In this document: one piece after another, positions 14,307 to 27,200 of the stretch
Position numbering within the stretch: position 1 is the first letter of the stretch
How the letters are laid out: the number at the start of each line of letters is the position of its first letter
Source of the DNA: Raffaelea ambrosiae
Taxonomy: Eukaryota > Ascomycota > Sordariomycetes > Ophiostomatales > Ophiostomataceae
Direction of reading: 5' to 3'
DNA: 64,000 nucleotides
NCBI GenBank assembly: GCA_002778195.1
Contig: PCDI01000009.1
Coordinates: forward strand, 1,266,725-1,330,724
Position numbers and translations under genes: made by a program
Notes under the pieces: generated by a model
Databases searched by the model: none
What the model was told of the DNA's origin: nothing
What the model saw: only the letters and a program-made list of their open reading frames with translations

Positions 14307-17300
14307 ATAAGTATTTCGCGAATAAAAGCAGCGGGTAAAAGCCTCATTCTACTAAAAGTTACAACTTTAAAAGATTTAACTATTAATACGATTAAAAGCA
14401 GTTAGTGGTGTTTTAATCACCGTTTAAATAAGCTTACGATTAATACACCTTATTAGTTTATTAAAAAAACTAAAAATGTTATAATCGTATACGTAGTCTT
14501 TACACTCTTTAATCGTTTCGAATAAATTAAACTCGAGTAATACCCTTTTAAAGATGAAGCAACCTCGAAGCGCCGGCTTTACGATGGCTTATTAACAGAG
14601 TTTATTAATTTCGCTCTCGTATTTAACGAGACGAGCGTAGTTATACTACTAAACGCTTAAGAAACTAATCACGTAATCGACTTAGTTAACGAAGCGTAGC
14701 TTTTTTACGAAACGATTTACCCTTTATTTGAACGAGAGTTAAAAAAGTTATAAAAGTATTTTAAAAAAAACTTATAAAACGAACGAATTCGATTAAATAA
14801 AAGCTCGGTTAAAGCATTTATCCTTTTCGTACTTAAAAAAAACGGCTCTTTACGGCTTTACGTTAACTATTAAAGCTTTAATAAGGTTATAATTAAAAAC
14901 CGTTACGCTTTTTCGTTAATTTTGAAAATCTTAAACCGGATTTCGAGCGTTAAGTATTTTATTAAGCTTAATATTAAAGACGCTTATTATTAAATTTGAA
15001 TTAAAGAAAGAAACGAGTGAAAAACGGCGTTTTACACGCGGTACGAGTATTACGAGTATATAATCTTATTATTCGGCTTTATAAATACGTCGACTACGTT
15101 TTAATATTACGTTTATACAACTTTTTACGAGTTAATCGACGTAACGTATATNNCGTATATAAATAACGTATTAATGTTTTTTAAAAGTCGAGACGAATAT
15201 ACCGAGTACGTACGAAATATGTTTAAAAGGTTATAAAAAGTATAATTATTTATAAACCTAGTTAAGTGTGAATTTTATTAAAACTAAGTCGAGTTTTTAA
15301 AATTTATTTTTTTAACACTAAAGTATAAATAAACCCAGCTTAAATAAAGGTTATTACTATTTAAAAGTTATTTAAAACGTATTAAAAAATTTAAGTGTTT
15401 TTAAGGTTTTATAACTTTTATTAACGTTTTATTTAAAGGTATTTTAAAATTATAACCTCGTTAAATAAACTTTTAAAAAAGATAAAAAACGAGAAAAAGC
15501 TCGAGCGAGTGCGTTTTAATAAAAAAGCGACGTAAGTATTTTATTAACTACGAAAAGAATTTACTCGCGCTTTTTTATTAAAGCACTTCGACTTAACGCG
15601 TTGTTTACGACTTAAAATTAATGCGTTAAAATTCGTAAAAGCGAGGATTTTATTTTAATTATTAACACTTTATCGTATTTTAGTTTTGAAAATGAAACGA
15701 GTTAAAGTTACGATATAATACTTTTAATTAAAAGATAATAATAATTATAAATTTCTTTAAATACTAACGTTAGTATTTAAAGAGTAGTTAATATAAAATC
15801 GAGGTTTTATTAAACTATATTAACTTATATATATTTATATAATAAAAGAAGTTAAATAAAAAGTAGGTTAAGTGGTATATATATTTTACTTTTTTTAATT
15901 TTAAAATTAAACATTAAGTTAAAAAAACTAATCCCGTTAATAGCTTTTTTAAAGATTAAACTATTAAGAAAAACCGAGCGAAGAGGAAGAGTTAAAACTG
16001 CTCTTTGACCTCGAATCGCGGTTAGTATTCGCGGAATAAGTGTTAATTTCGTATATTTATTTTAATCGCGTTAAGATTAAAGCAAATATAGTTTAAAAGG
16101 AGTTATTACTTAATACGGCTTATATTAACTACGTAAAAATAGTATTTTAAGCGAGTAAAAAGTACGAAAACCCCTTTGTTTAAATTTAATGAATTTAAGC
16201 TTATTATTTAAATGCTTTTTAGTAATAACTTTAAAACGAGTTATTGTTAAGGTTATAACGGCGGTTTTATTTTTACTTTAAATAGTTAGTTTTTTTAAGG
16301 TTATATTAAGTTATATTAAAAAAAATCCGTTAATATTAAATATAAATACGTTATTAATGGAGTTGTTTTAAACTTTATAAGTAGTGACGAGAAGACTTAA
16401 TAGTTAAAAGCTTAAATTAAAACGACTACGATCACTTTTAAATATTAAAGCGTGAGGTTAAAGGGACTACTACGGTTTAAGAATCGTATTTATGTTTTAA
16501 AAGAAGAAGTGGTAAAAAAAGAGATTCTTTAAGTATATTACGATAGTCCGTTAACGAGATACTTTGGAAAGACTCGTATAAAAGAGTTAATAAAAAGGAA
16601 ATTCTTTTAAAAGTATATAAATGCGTATATTTACGAGTACGTTAATAGTCATTTAACGTATACGTAAAGAGCGGTATCGTAGTATAAACCGTACGGTTAA
16701 TTATAAACACTTTTTATTTTACGAAGATCGTAGTAAGAAATCTTTATAAATTTCGTAATAAGACTGTTAGAAATTTATTATAAAAGATAACACGTGAATA
16801 CGATTTTAATAATCGTAAATAAGCCTATAAAAATAATAAAGCTTCTTTTTATAAAAACGACGATAACGTTAAACCAGTTAATAAAGGTTTTATATACGAA
16901 AATCGAGATAAAATTCGGTATATTATATTATTTTAAATCGAAAAAGCGTTTTTATTAATACGTATTAAATAGCGCTTTACGTAAAGCTTTTAATTAAAAA
17001 ACGCTTTTTTATAACGTTTTATTCGTAAACCAATGGTTAAACTAAAAGAATAAACTAAACGTTGAAATACTATTTACGCGTATTTACAAACGAGTTTTAA
17101 ATAAACCAAGTTAAGCTTTTATTAATAACGAAGTACGTATATAATAACGTGGTTAACGTTATAATTAACGATACGTTATTTTATTTCTTTATAAAATATT
17201 ATTTAAATATATATATATATAAATTAAAAATAACTTTATTAAAAAAGGAGTTTAAACGAAGTATTATAATCGTCGTTATTAACTTTAAAAGTATTACGTA

Positions 17301-17789
17301 AAAAACTTAATATAGTTATTAATATAAAACCTTAAGTTAAAAGTATTTTATAAAAAGATAAGTCTTCGTTTCATTAACTCGTTTATAATTTTAACTAAAG
17401 TTAAATCGTAAATATATTATATAACACTTTTTAACTAATATAATTAACTTTATAACGTGTTTTTAATAACTTTATTAAAGCTTTAAAAAGAAAACCATAA
17501 AACGTAACCGACTTTTTAAACTCTATTATTAAAAAAAGAATTAAACAAATAAAAAGTAAAAAAAAGTATAAAATACTCGAATAAAAAATAAAAAACGTTT
17601 TTTCTTCGTTTAATAAACGAAATAACTCGTAAAGTGTAATTAATAAGTATTAAAAAACAATATAAAACACGCGTAAAAACTAATCGTAAGGTTTTAAACT
17701 TAAAAAACAGTAAAAATAAACGAAAAATAAAATAAATTATTTTTAAAATAAAGCGGTTTATAAATAAAACTACGACGATATATTAACTA

Positions 17790-18610
17790 ACGTGGGTGAC
17801 CCACTTGTCGACACCCCCCCATTTCGACACCCATTTACACCAAAACGTAGTAAATTCACCATCTTATAATTAATTAAGTAAGTTCTTTCATATACTGTAA
17901 AAAATAGTTTTATANTCAGAAAAGCGTAAAGATTATATATATAAANAACTTAAAATTCTAATTAAATTATATAAGCGGTAATAAAAATATAAAGTTGTTG
18001 TTAAAAGTTGTTAATAAAATACTAGTAAAAATATAATTTAAAAAAACTTAAATAACTTTTTTTAAAAATATATTAAAATATTAAAATAAGTTAATTATAA
18101 TATAGTTATTTATTTAAGAATTTATATTATGAGTTATTAAGTAATATATATATTATTTAAGTATTTATTTACGTTATTTATTTAAACGATATAAAATTTG
18201 TTAGTAAGATATTTTAAAGGTTAATAATTCATTAAATATTAAATATATTATTTAATAACTTATAATATAAAATTCTATAATAAATCTTTTATTTAAAATA
18301 GTTTATTTTATATTTTTATTTATTTTAATAAAAAAGTTATTAAGGTTTTTATTAAAATTTCACTTTACTAGTAAAATACTAGTAAAAAAAATAAAATAAA
18401 AATTAATTATTTTTAAAGTTATATACCGTTTTACGTAAATTATTTATAATTTTAAATACTTCATATTCGTAGTAGCCGATTTTTTCTAATATTAATAACA
18501 TTAGTATATAAAAGAGTTTACTTAATCAATTATAAGGTGATGAATTTCTTACTTTTTGGTGTAAATGGGTGTCGAAATGGGGGGGGTGTCGAAAAGTGGG
18601 TTACCCACGT
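17790..18610. mobile_element. TIR element inserted at TA (MITE-like, Tc1/mariner-Pogo/Fot1 style)
   Basis: The ends are inverted copies: the left begins ACGTGGGTGACCCACTT, and the reverse complement of the right end begins ACGTGGGTAACCCACTT. Similarity continues for about 105-110 bp (left about 17790-17897, right about 18502-18610) and includes a C7/G8 run and a TTTCGACACCCATTTACACC block. TA flanks both sides (17788-17789 and 18611-18612). Copies A1 (about 4585) and A3 (about 26565-26590) have the uninterrupted site with a single TA, so the insertion and its 2-bp duplication are directly visible. TA duplication is the habit of Tc1/mariner-class elements; that assignment is from family knowledge. 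The interior is AT-rich with no coding sequence, so the element is non-autonomous. It contains two unresolved bases (17915, 17946). Confidence 0.85.
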
Positions 18611-20831
18611 TACGAGTTAAAAAAATATAAAAACTTTAAACGTATTAAAGCGATATAAAAGCAGTTTAAAAAGCGTACGATAATAATAAATAAAAAAAAC
18701 TATTTTATAACGATCGAAGCTTAAAGCGGTACGATAAAAGAGTGCGAATAAAGAAAACGGTTTAACGTTTAAATATTAAGATTTAAAAGATTTATTTAAG
18801 CGTTAATAACGTTAATAGTTTAACGCGCGGTTATAAAAGCGGTTTAAAGCGGTTTTAAAAGTTAAAAACGCGCGGCTTATTAATAGTTATATTATTAATC
18901 TTCGACGATTAAAAATAAAACTTAACGCGAGTCGTTAACGAAGCGTCGCTATAAAAAGAAATAACGTAAAAAGAGTACGTATTAATATATGTTTAACTCC
19001 GGTATAAACAATCGTAATAATTTATAAAATACGAGTACGAGTTATTTATACCGCGTATTCGACTCACTTTTTACTAAAGGTTAATAAAGCTCGAAAACGA
19101 CTTAATAATAAAACGAGTAAACAGCTTATAAAATCGTATACGATAAATTCTTAAAATAAGTTAAAGCGCGATAAGTGTTAAATAAAAAAGAAAAAAACGC
19201 GAGTTACGAAGTGGGTAATTACGTTTGTTAACACGCGTAAAAAAGCTTTAAGCTTAGCGTTATTAAACAAATGGGTTTAAAAAGGTATAAAAAACGTGTT
19301 AAAAGCGCGTAAAAACCGAATCGTATAGTTTATATTATTACGAATTAACTTAAAAACTTATATAAAAGAGTTAATAATAAGCCGACGATAAAGCGAAGGG
19401 AGCTCGATTATATATACTTATATAAGTTTTATATATTCTTATATATTTAATATACGCCCCGATTTTACGTTTATACTTTAAATTTAACTTTAAATAAAGC
19501 GATTAAACGGCGAACGCGCGTTATACGCATTTATAATAAACGAGATAATAAACTTTAAAGTTATTTAAACTAAGGTTTATAAACCGAGCGTCGTTAATAA
19601 GCGTAAACGTAAGAGTGAAAAGCGTAATAAAAGCGATAATAGCCCGATTTAAAGCGTCGTTGTTTTCGTCGACGATAAACGAAACGTAAACGAGATTTTA
19701 AAAGTCTTCGTTTTCGTTATCGTCGTCGTCGTCGTTATTATTATTATTATTATTTTCGTCGTTATTTTCAACTTTAATAATTAAATAAAAAGAGTTTATA
19801 AACGAGATTAAAATAAGGTTAAAAAGCGAATACAGTATTATACGCGAGTTATTAACGTTACGATCGCGGGTTAAAAAAGTATTACGATTTTAAAATAAAG
19901 TGTTTTTTAAAAAAAAAGCTCTGCGAACGGGATTTATTAAAAAAATAAACGTTAAATATCGATTATATAAAGCGTTTAAAAACGACGATTAAACGTATTA
20001 AAATTAACTATTTCACGGTTTAACCGCGTAACGACGTTGTTTATTAAAAATTAACACGTTAATTATATTTATTAACGCTGTTTATACGAAATACGGCTTT
20101 ATAAAAAGAGTTCTTATACGAAGAGGAATTATTTATAAAAGAGTTAAAGAGTATAAACATTATTTAATTAAAACGAGCGCGGTTTAACGAGTTAAAAAAC
20201 TAATATTACGTTAAACGTTTATTACGAAGCGTTAAAGCGACGAACGAGAGTTAATAATAAACCGTTATTATATTAAAAACTTATTATTTAAACTTAAAAC
20301 TATTAACGAAGAGTTAACGACTTAATAATAAAGTATTTATTATAAAAAAAAGTTAAATAAAGTAAAACGTTAATAATTTAAAGTTTATACGCGATTTAAA
20401 AAAAAAGTTATTAAATTAAAGTTTAATTAAAAACCACACTTAAAACGAAATAACGATAAAAAATAAAAATAACGTAAAACGAAGATTTTATATAATAACG
20501 TCGAGTCTTTATTAAAGCGTAATAAAGTTAAAAAGAAAAAAAAGAAAAGGAAAAAAAGCGTAAAAAAAGCGACGAGAAAACTTTAATTATATTTTTCTTT
20601 CGTTTATTTAACAACGCTCAACCTCTTATTTACTTTATAAACGAAAAAAACGATCGAAGGTTTACGAGAAAGGTGCGCGACGTATTACACGTTATAACAC
20701 CCGCTTTAATACTACGAAGAAGGGTTAACGTTAAGCGCGCGTACGATTAAACGCTTCGTACGCTTTAAGAGCTTACTACTAACGAGCGTAACCGCACGCT
20801 TAAAGACGAGTTTTATAAAAGGGGGGATAAT

Positions 20832-21201
20832 TATAAAGACATCGCGAGCTTACTCGAATATGTGTTTTATAAACAACTTAAACACGTACGAGCGATTAAC
20901 TTAAACATGTACTATCTTTTAACGAGGTACGTGACTACGTAGTTAGCGTAGTTACGAAAAAAGGTGCGTTATAAAGCGCACGCTTAAACCCTCGGGTATA
21001 ACGCGGAGTTAAAGCTTCGTACGCGGTTTAAAAGCGCCGCGTATAAAGCTTTTTAAGAGCCTTTAATATAAAGAGGGCTTTTCACCTTTTTAGAAAAAAG
21101 GGAATAAGATTTAGTTATATAATTTACGAGATCCTACTTTCGTTAATAAAATACCTCTACCTTTTATAATCTTTTACTTAATTATAAGTACTACTTTAAT
21201 A
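20832..21201 (+). repeat. 3' LTR of A2 (family A LTR)
   Basis: It begins TATAAAGACATCGCGAGC (ancestral TG now TA) directly after a polypurine run and ends CTACTTTAATA, where A1 has CACCCTAACA. Every difference noticed is a C-to-T or G-to-A type change. Confidence 0.8.
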
Positions 21202-23898
21202 GTTTAACTTTATTAAAGTTTAGTTCGCGATTAATCGGTTAAAAAAAGCGTATTAAAATGATTTAAACCTCGCTTACGTAACTTTTTAAAAAACCTAAAC
21301 TTAAATGATTAAAACTATAAAACGTAAGAACTGTTTAATAACTATCGTAACTTCGAAATAGTAATTAAAAAAGCTTTTAAAAGCTTTAATAAAAAAAGAA
21401 TAACGAAACAAGCCCTTTTTTATTAAAAGGGGTTCGTATTCGAGTATATAACTCGTTTTTAATAAGTCGCTTTACGACTAAATTAAAAAGACGAACTATT
21501 AATATCGTAGTTTTATTAAAAACTTAAAAACATCGTAAAAAATGAATTTATTAAACTAAACCGTTTAAACGAAATTTTTAAATATATTATTATAACCGTA
21601 TAAATCGACGACCGTTTTTACGAACAACGTATAAAAAAGGAATAAAAACGATATAAAAAATAAAGTAACGCTCTCTCTCGTATTAACTTAAAAAAAGGAA
21701 AAAGCTAACGCTTATAGTTTAATTAATAATATAAAAACTTTATAAAACTAAACGTTATAAAATATTAAAAGTTTAAAAGAAAGTGCTTTAACTACGAATA
21801 ATAAAAATACTACGTTTAAAACTATAAATAGCTTAAAAAGTAGTAAAAGCTAGTGTTTAAACGATAAATTAACGTAGTTATTATTATTAAAATTAAAAAC
21901 ATTAAAATAAATATAAAAAACCTTAAATATACATCGCTTAATTAAACTATATATTAAAAAGACGATTATTTAATTTATAAATTTAAAAAAGACGAGTTAA
22001 GTTAGTATTTAAAAAAGCTTAAACGTAAAAGTAAGCTTATTATCGTATATCGTTACGACGAGTATAAATTTAAATACGCGTGAAAATATTAACTAATCGC
22101 GTATAAACGAAACCACTTTAAGCTATTAAAGTGTAAGCTTTAAAACGAGGGGGGTTACGAAGGCTTTTACGAAACGGTATAAAACAAAGACTTATACTAA
22201 CACTATTAAATGTACTACTCGGATTAAATAAAGAATAATAACATACTCACATTAAAAAAACGAGTGCGAAAAATACAAATATTAAAAACGAAAAAACAAC
22301 ATCGTATGACATCGTAAAACGTGTTAAAAGCGAACGATCGTTATAATACGACACCTTTCTTTAATAAAACAATCGAAGGAACTCGCTTACGTTATAAAAC
22401 GAAAAGAAAGAGTGCTCTACTACGTCGAATAATATATAACAATAATAACACTACTACCTTCTTTATTTTAAAGGTAACGCTTATATAAATGGCTTCGAAA
22501 TACCGATAAAAAGATATACTCGTAAAAAAAAAAAGAGACGATCTTCGAGTCGACGTTTAACACTTTAAATATAAAGAAATCGTATAAGCTTTATATATTA
22601 CCGACTAATATAAAACCTATTTTAAAGAAAAGATAACTTAAAGAGTTTATTCGAAACGATATTAAAAACAATTAATTAAAGTTTTATTTAAAAATAACGA
22701 ATTCAAACATTAATAAGTTGTATAAACTTAATTAAACGAATTTTATACGGTATTAAAACTAAACGAAGAATACTTAGTAGTTTATATAAAAAAACTAAAT
22801 AATTAAATCTGGTGTTAAACATTAAAATACCGTATTTACGTATAAGTTAAAATTCTCGACTAGTATAAAGGTTTATAATAAGAACTTTGAAAAGAAGTAA
22901 ACGAACGACGAAAAAACGATACGAATTATTAATAAAGGAACTATAAACGATTTAAAAATAAAGGTTTTTAATAAAGGTTAATAAAGAAGATAGTATTTTA
23001 AAACCATATATTAAAGTATAAATCGTTTATAATAAGACGTTAACTACCGCGATAATAAACTATAACGTTTAAAGGAACTACGTGTTTTTTATATTTGTTA
23101 ATAAACATTAAACACTATAAAAAACTAAAAAAAGATTTTATCGATTTAATACTTTAAAAAAAAAACATTATATTTTACGATAAAGGAGTAGTTAATAAAG
23201 AAACTAATCATTTTTTAACCCTAGTTTAAAGACGCTTCGAAAACCTTTTATTTAATATTATAAAATTAATATCGTATAAAATTATATTAAGATTACCTTA
23301 ATTACGAAAAAATAATCTTCGAATCGACTAAACTATTAGTTAAATTTATTAAAATAATATTTAATTAATAAAAAAAAACGATTAAAAGCGAAAAATAAAA
23401 ACTAACCTTTAAAAACAACTTATTAAAAACAAGCGCTTAAATAAACGCCGTTATACTCTTAAAAAGAAAAGTAAAGTAAAAGAGCTTTAAGAAATTTTTA
23501 ATAATAAAGAAGGATTTAATCATTACGCGAGCATAGTACTTCGTAAATGAATCGAAATAAAAACAAACGTTAATAAAAAAAATCGAAGTTAACGTATTAT
23601 AAATCCTTAAATAATACTAAAAATTCAATAAAGTGTTTTAAAAAACGCTTAACGCTAACTTACTAAAACACGAACTTTAAGATTACGAAATACTTTTAAA
23701 AAAAGAGAAATAGTTAAAATTCTATAAAATTTACGAACTAAACGAAACATAACTTAAAGTATTAAAAGAATACTTCGATGAAAACTTAAAAAAAAAGTAT
23801 ATTAAACCATTTAACTCGTTAATAAAATACCCGATTTTATTCGTTTTAAAAAAAAAAACGAAAAACTACGATTATATATTGATTATAAATAGTTAAAC
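21202..23898 (+). mobile_element. Family B copy 2 (B2), internal fragment, RIP-degraded
   Basis: Plus orientation. It starts inside gag (21202-21330 matches B1 13560-13380 reversed), passes a zinc-knuckle remnant at about 21780-21836 in which cysteine codons have become tyrosine codons (TGC to TAC), and ends in reverse transcriptase, where a block reading KNYDYILIIN sits just before 23898. The next bases of reverse transcriptase seen in B1 do not follow; the A3 LTR begins instead. It is therefore a piece trapped between A2 and A3, without LTRs. Confidence 0.78.
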
Positions 23899-24245
23899 TG
23901 TTAAGGTGGTACTTATAGTCAGGTAAAGGATTACAAAAGGTAAAAGTATCTTATTAACGAAGGTAGGATCTCGTAAATTACACAACTAAATCTTATCTCC
24001 TTTTCTTCGAAAAGGGTAAGAAGCCCTCGCTATATTGAGGGCTCTTAAAGGGCTTTGTATATAGCGTCCTTAAGCCGCGTACAAAGCCCTAACTCCGCGC
24101 TACGCTCAAAGGTCCGTGCGTACGCTTCGTAACGCACCTCCCTTCAAGCTTACGCTAACTACGCAGTCACGTGCCCTACTAAGGGTAGCACGTACTTAAG
24201 CTACTCGCAAAACACGCATCCAAGCAAGCTCGCGATATCCTTATA
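23899..24245 (-). repeat. 3' LTR of A3
   Basis: On the plus strand it begins TGTTAAGGTGGTACTTATAG, the complement of the family A LTR end, and finishes CCTTATA next to the reversed polypurine tract. Confidence 0.8.
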
Positions 24246-27200
24246 ATTATCCCCCCTCTCGTAAAGCTCGTCCTCGAGCGTGCGGTTACGCTCGTTAATA
24301 ATAAACTCCCAAAGCGCTTAAAGCGTTTAACCGTATACGCGCTTAACGTTAACCCTCCTTCGTAGTGTTAATACAGCCGTTATAACGTATAACACCTTAC
24401 GTACCTTCTTCGTAAATCTTCGATCGCTCCTTTCGTTTATAAAGTAAATAAAAGGCTGAGCGTTATTAAACAAACGAAAGGAGAATATAATTAGAGTTTT
24501 CTCGTCGCCCCTTTTACGCCCCTCTTTCTTTTCTTTCTTTTTTTTTAACCTTTTTAAGCTTTAATAAAGTTTTGACGTCGTTATATTAAATCGCCGTCTT
24601 TATATAGTTTTTATTTCTCGCTTTTACGTTGTTTTAAATGCGGGTTTTAATCAAACTTTAATTTAATAGTTTTTTTTTTTTCTTAAGTTGCGTTTTAACT
24701 TTAAATCGTTAACGTTTTACGTTTTTTAACTTTCTTTTTTTCTTTAAATCGCGTGTAAGCTTTAAGTTATTAACGTTTTATATTTTTTAGTTTTTTTTTT
24801 TTTAAACCGCGTATTAAACTTAAGTTATTAACGTTTTCCTTTATTTAACTCCTTTTTTTTTAAGTAAGTATTTCGTTATTAAATCGTTAACTCCTCGTTA
24901 ACGGTTTTAAGTTTAAAATAATAAGTTTTTAATAAAACGACGATTCGTCGTTAACCTTTATTTAACGCTTTAACGCTTTATAATAAACGTTTAACGGTTA
25001 GTCTTTTAACTCTTTAAGCCGCGCTCGTTTCGGTTAAGTAGTGTTTATACTCTTTAACTCTTTTATAAATAATTCCTTTTCGTATAAAAACTCTCTTTAC
25101 GAAGCTATATTACGTGCGAGTAGCGTTAGTGGGCGTAGTTAACGTATCGCTTTTTAATAAGCCGACGTCGTTACGCGATTAAACCGCGGAGTGGCTAGCT
25201 TTAACACGCTTATTCGTCGCCCCTCGAGCGCTTCGCGTGATCGCTCCTTCACGTTCGCTCCTTTAGTAAGTCCTACGTATGGTACTCCGCGTATTAAAAA
25301 CACTTTATTTCGCGGTTACGAAGCTTTTTCGATTCGTAGTCGTAGCGTTAATAACTCGCGTATAATACCGTACTCACCGCTTAGCTTTATTTTAATCTCG
25401 CTTACGAGCTTTTTTCGTTTCGTTATTAAGATTAAAGACGACGACGACGATAATAAAAACGACGGTAATAATAATAACGACGACGATAACGACGAAAACG
25501 AAAACCTTTAAAATCCCGCTTACGTTTCGCTTATCGTTAACGAAGACGACGACGTTTTAAGTTGAGCCGTCGTCGCTTTTACTACGCTCTTCGTTTTTAC
25601 GTTTACGCTTATCAACAGCGCTTGACTAGTAAACCTTAGTTTAAATAACTTAAAAATTTATTATTTCGCGTATTATAAGTGCGTTTAACACGCATTCGTC
25701 GTTTAGTCGCTTCGTTTAAAGTTGGATTTAAAATATAAGCGTAAGATTAAAGCGTGTATTAAATGTACGAAGATATATAAAACTTATATAAGTATATATA
25801 ATCGAGCTCCCTTCGCTTTATCGTCGGCTTGTTATTAACTCTTTTATATAAGTTTTTAAGTTAATTCGTAATAATATAAATCGTATAATTAAGTTTTTAT
25901 ACGCCCTTTTACGCTTATTTACTCGATAACGTTAAAGCTTAAAGCCCTTTTACGCGCGTCAGTAAACGTAGTTATTATACTTCGTAACTCGCGTACTCTT
26001 TTTATTCACTTAACACCTATCGCGCTTTAAACTATTTTAGAATCCGTCGTATACGACCTCGTAAGCTCTTTACTCGCTTCGTTATTAAATCGTTTTTAAG
26101 CTTTATTAACCTTTATTTAAAAGTGGGCCGAATACGCTACGTAAGTAGCTCGCGCTCGTATCGCGTAAATCGCTACTATTACTTATACTAACGTTGAATA
26201 TATATTAATACGTACTCTTTCTACGCTATTTCTTTTTACGACAACGCTTCGTTAACGTTTCGCATTAAGTTTTATCTTTAACCGTTAAAGATTAATAGTA
26301 TAATCATTAATAAGCTACGCGCTTCCAACTTTTAAAACAGCTTTAAACCGCTTTCATAGTTACGCGTTAAGTTATAAACGCTATTAACGCTTAAATAAAC
26401 CTTTTAAATCCCGGTGTTTAAACGTTAAACTATCTTCTTTATTCGCGCGCTTTTATTATACCGCTTTCGAACTTTAATCGTTATAAAATGATTTCCTTTA
26501 TTTGTTATTTTCGTACGCTCTTTAAGCCGCCCTCGTACTACTTTAGTACGTTTAAAGTCTTTATGTTTTTTTAACTCGTAGTTAGTATACCACCGTAGTT
26601 TCGTTTATAAACCGCTTTACTTTTAAAAATAATTTATTTTACTTTTCGCTTTTTCTTTACTACTTTTTAAGCTTAAAACCTTACGATTGGTTCTTACGCG
26701 TGCTTTATATCGTTTTTAACACTTATTAATTATACTTTATAAGCTACTTCGTTTATTAAACAAAAAAAAAAACGCTCTTCGTTTTTTACGCGAGTATTTC
26801 GTACCTCTTTTACTTTTTATTCGTTTAATTCTTTTTTTAATAGTGGGGTTTAGAAAGTTGGTTACGTTTCGTAGTTTCTCTTTTAAAGCTTTAATAAGGT
26901 TATTAAGAATACGTTATAAAGTTAGTTATATTAATCGAAGAGTGTTATACGATATACTTACGATTCGACTTTAATTAAGATTATAAACGAGTTAACGAAG
27001 CGAGGATTTATCTTCTTATAAAGCACTTTTAACTTAAAGTTTCGTATTAATAACTATATTAAGTCTTTTACGTAGTACTCTTAAAGTTAATAACGGCGGT
27101 TATAATACTTCGTTTAAGCTTTTTATACTTTTTTTTAATGTTTTATTATAAAAACTCACACTCTATTTAACTTTTTTACTCTCGTTACGATTATAAGTAC

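Larger units (their letters stand above)
14307..21201 (+). mobile_element. Family A copy 2 (A2), 5'-truncated, RIP-degraded
   Basis: It aligns by eye with A1 from about A1 position 1076 to its end. Reverse transcriptase lies at about 14760-15190 (AFYTRY..YEYI block at about 15020), and two ambiguous bases (15152-15153) fall just before the catalytic box. The copy carries a separate 821-bp inverted-repeat element at 17790-18610. It ends with a polypurine run near 20820 and a 3' LTR at 20832-21201. The 5' LTR, gag and the start of pol are absent, and the left end abuts the B1 LTR. The right end abuts B2, which resumes in the middle of gag, so A2 probably inserted into B2. Non-functional. Confidence 0.82.
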
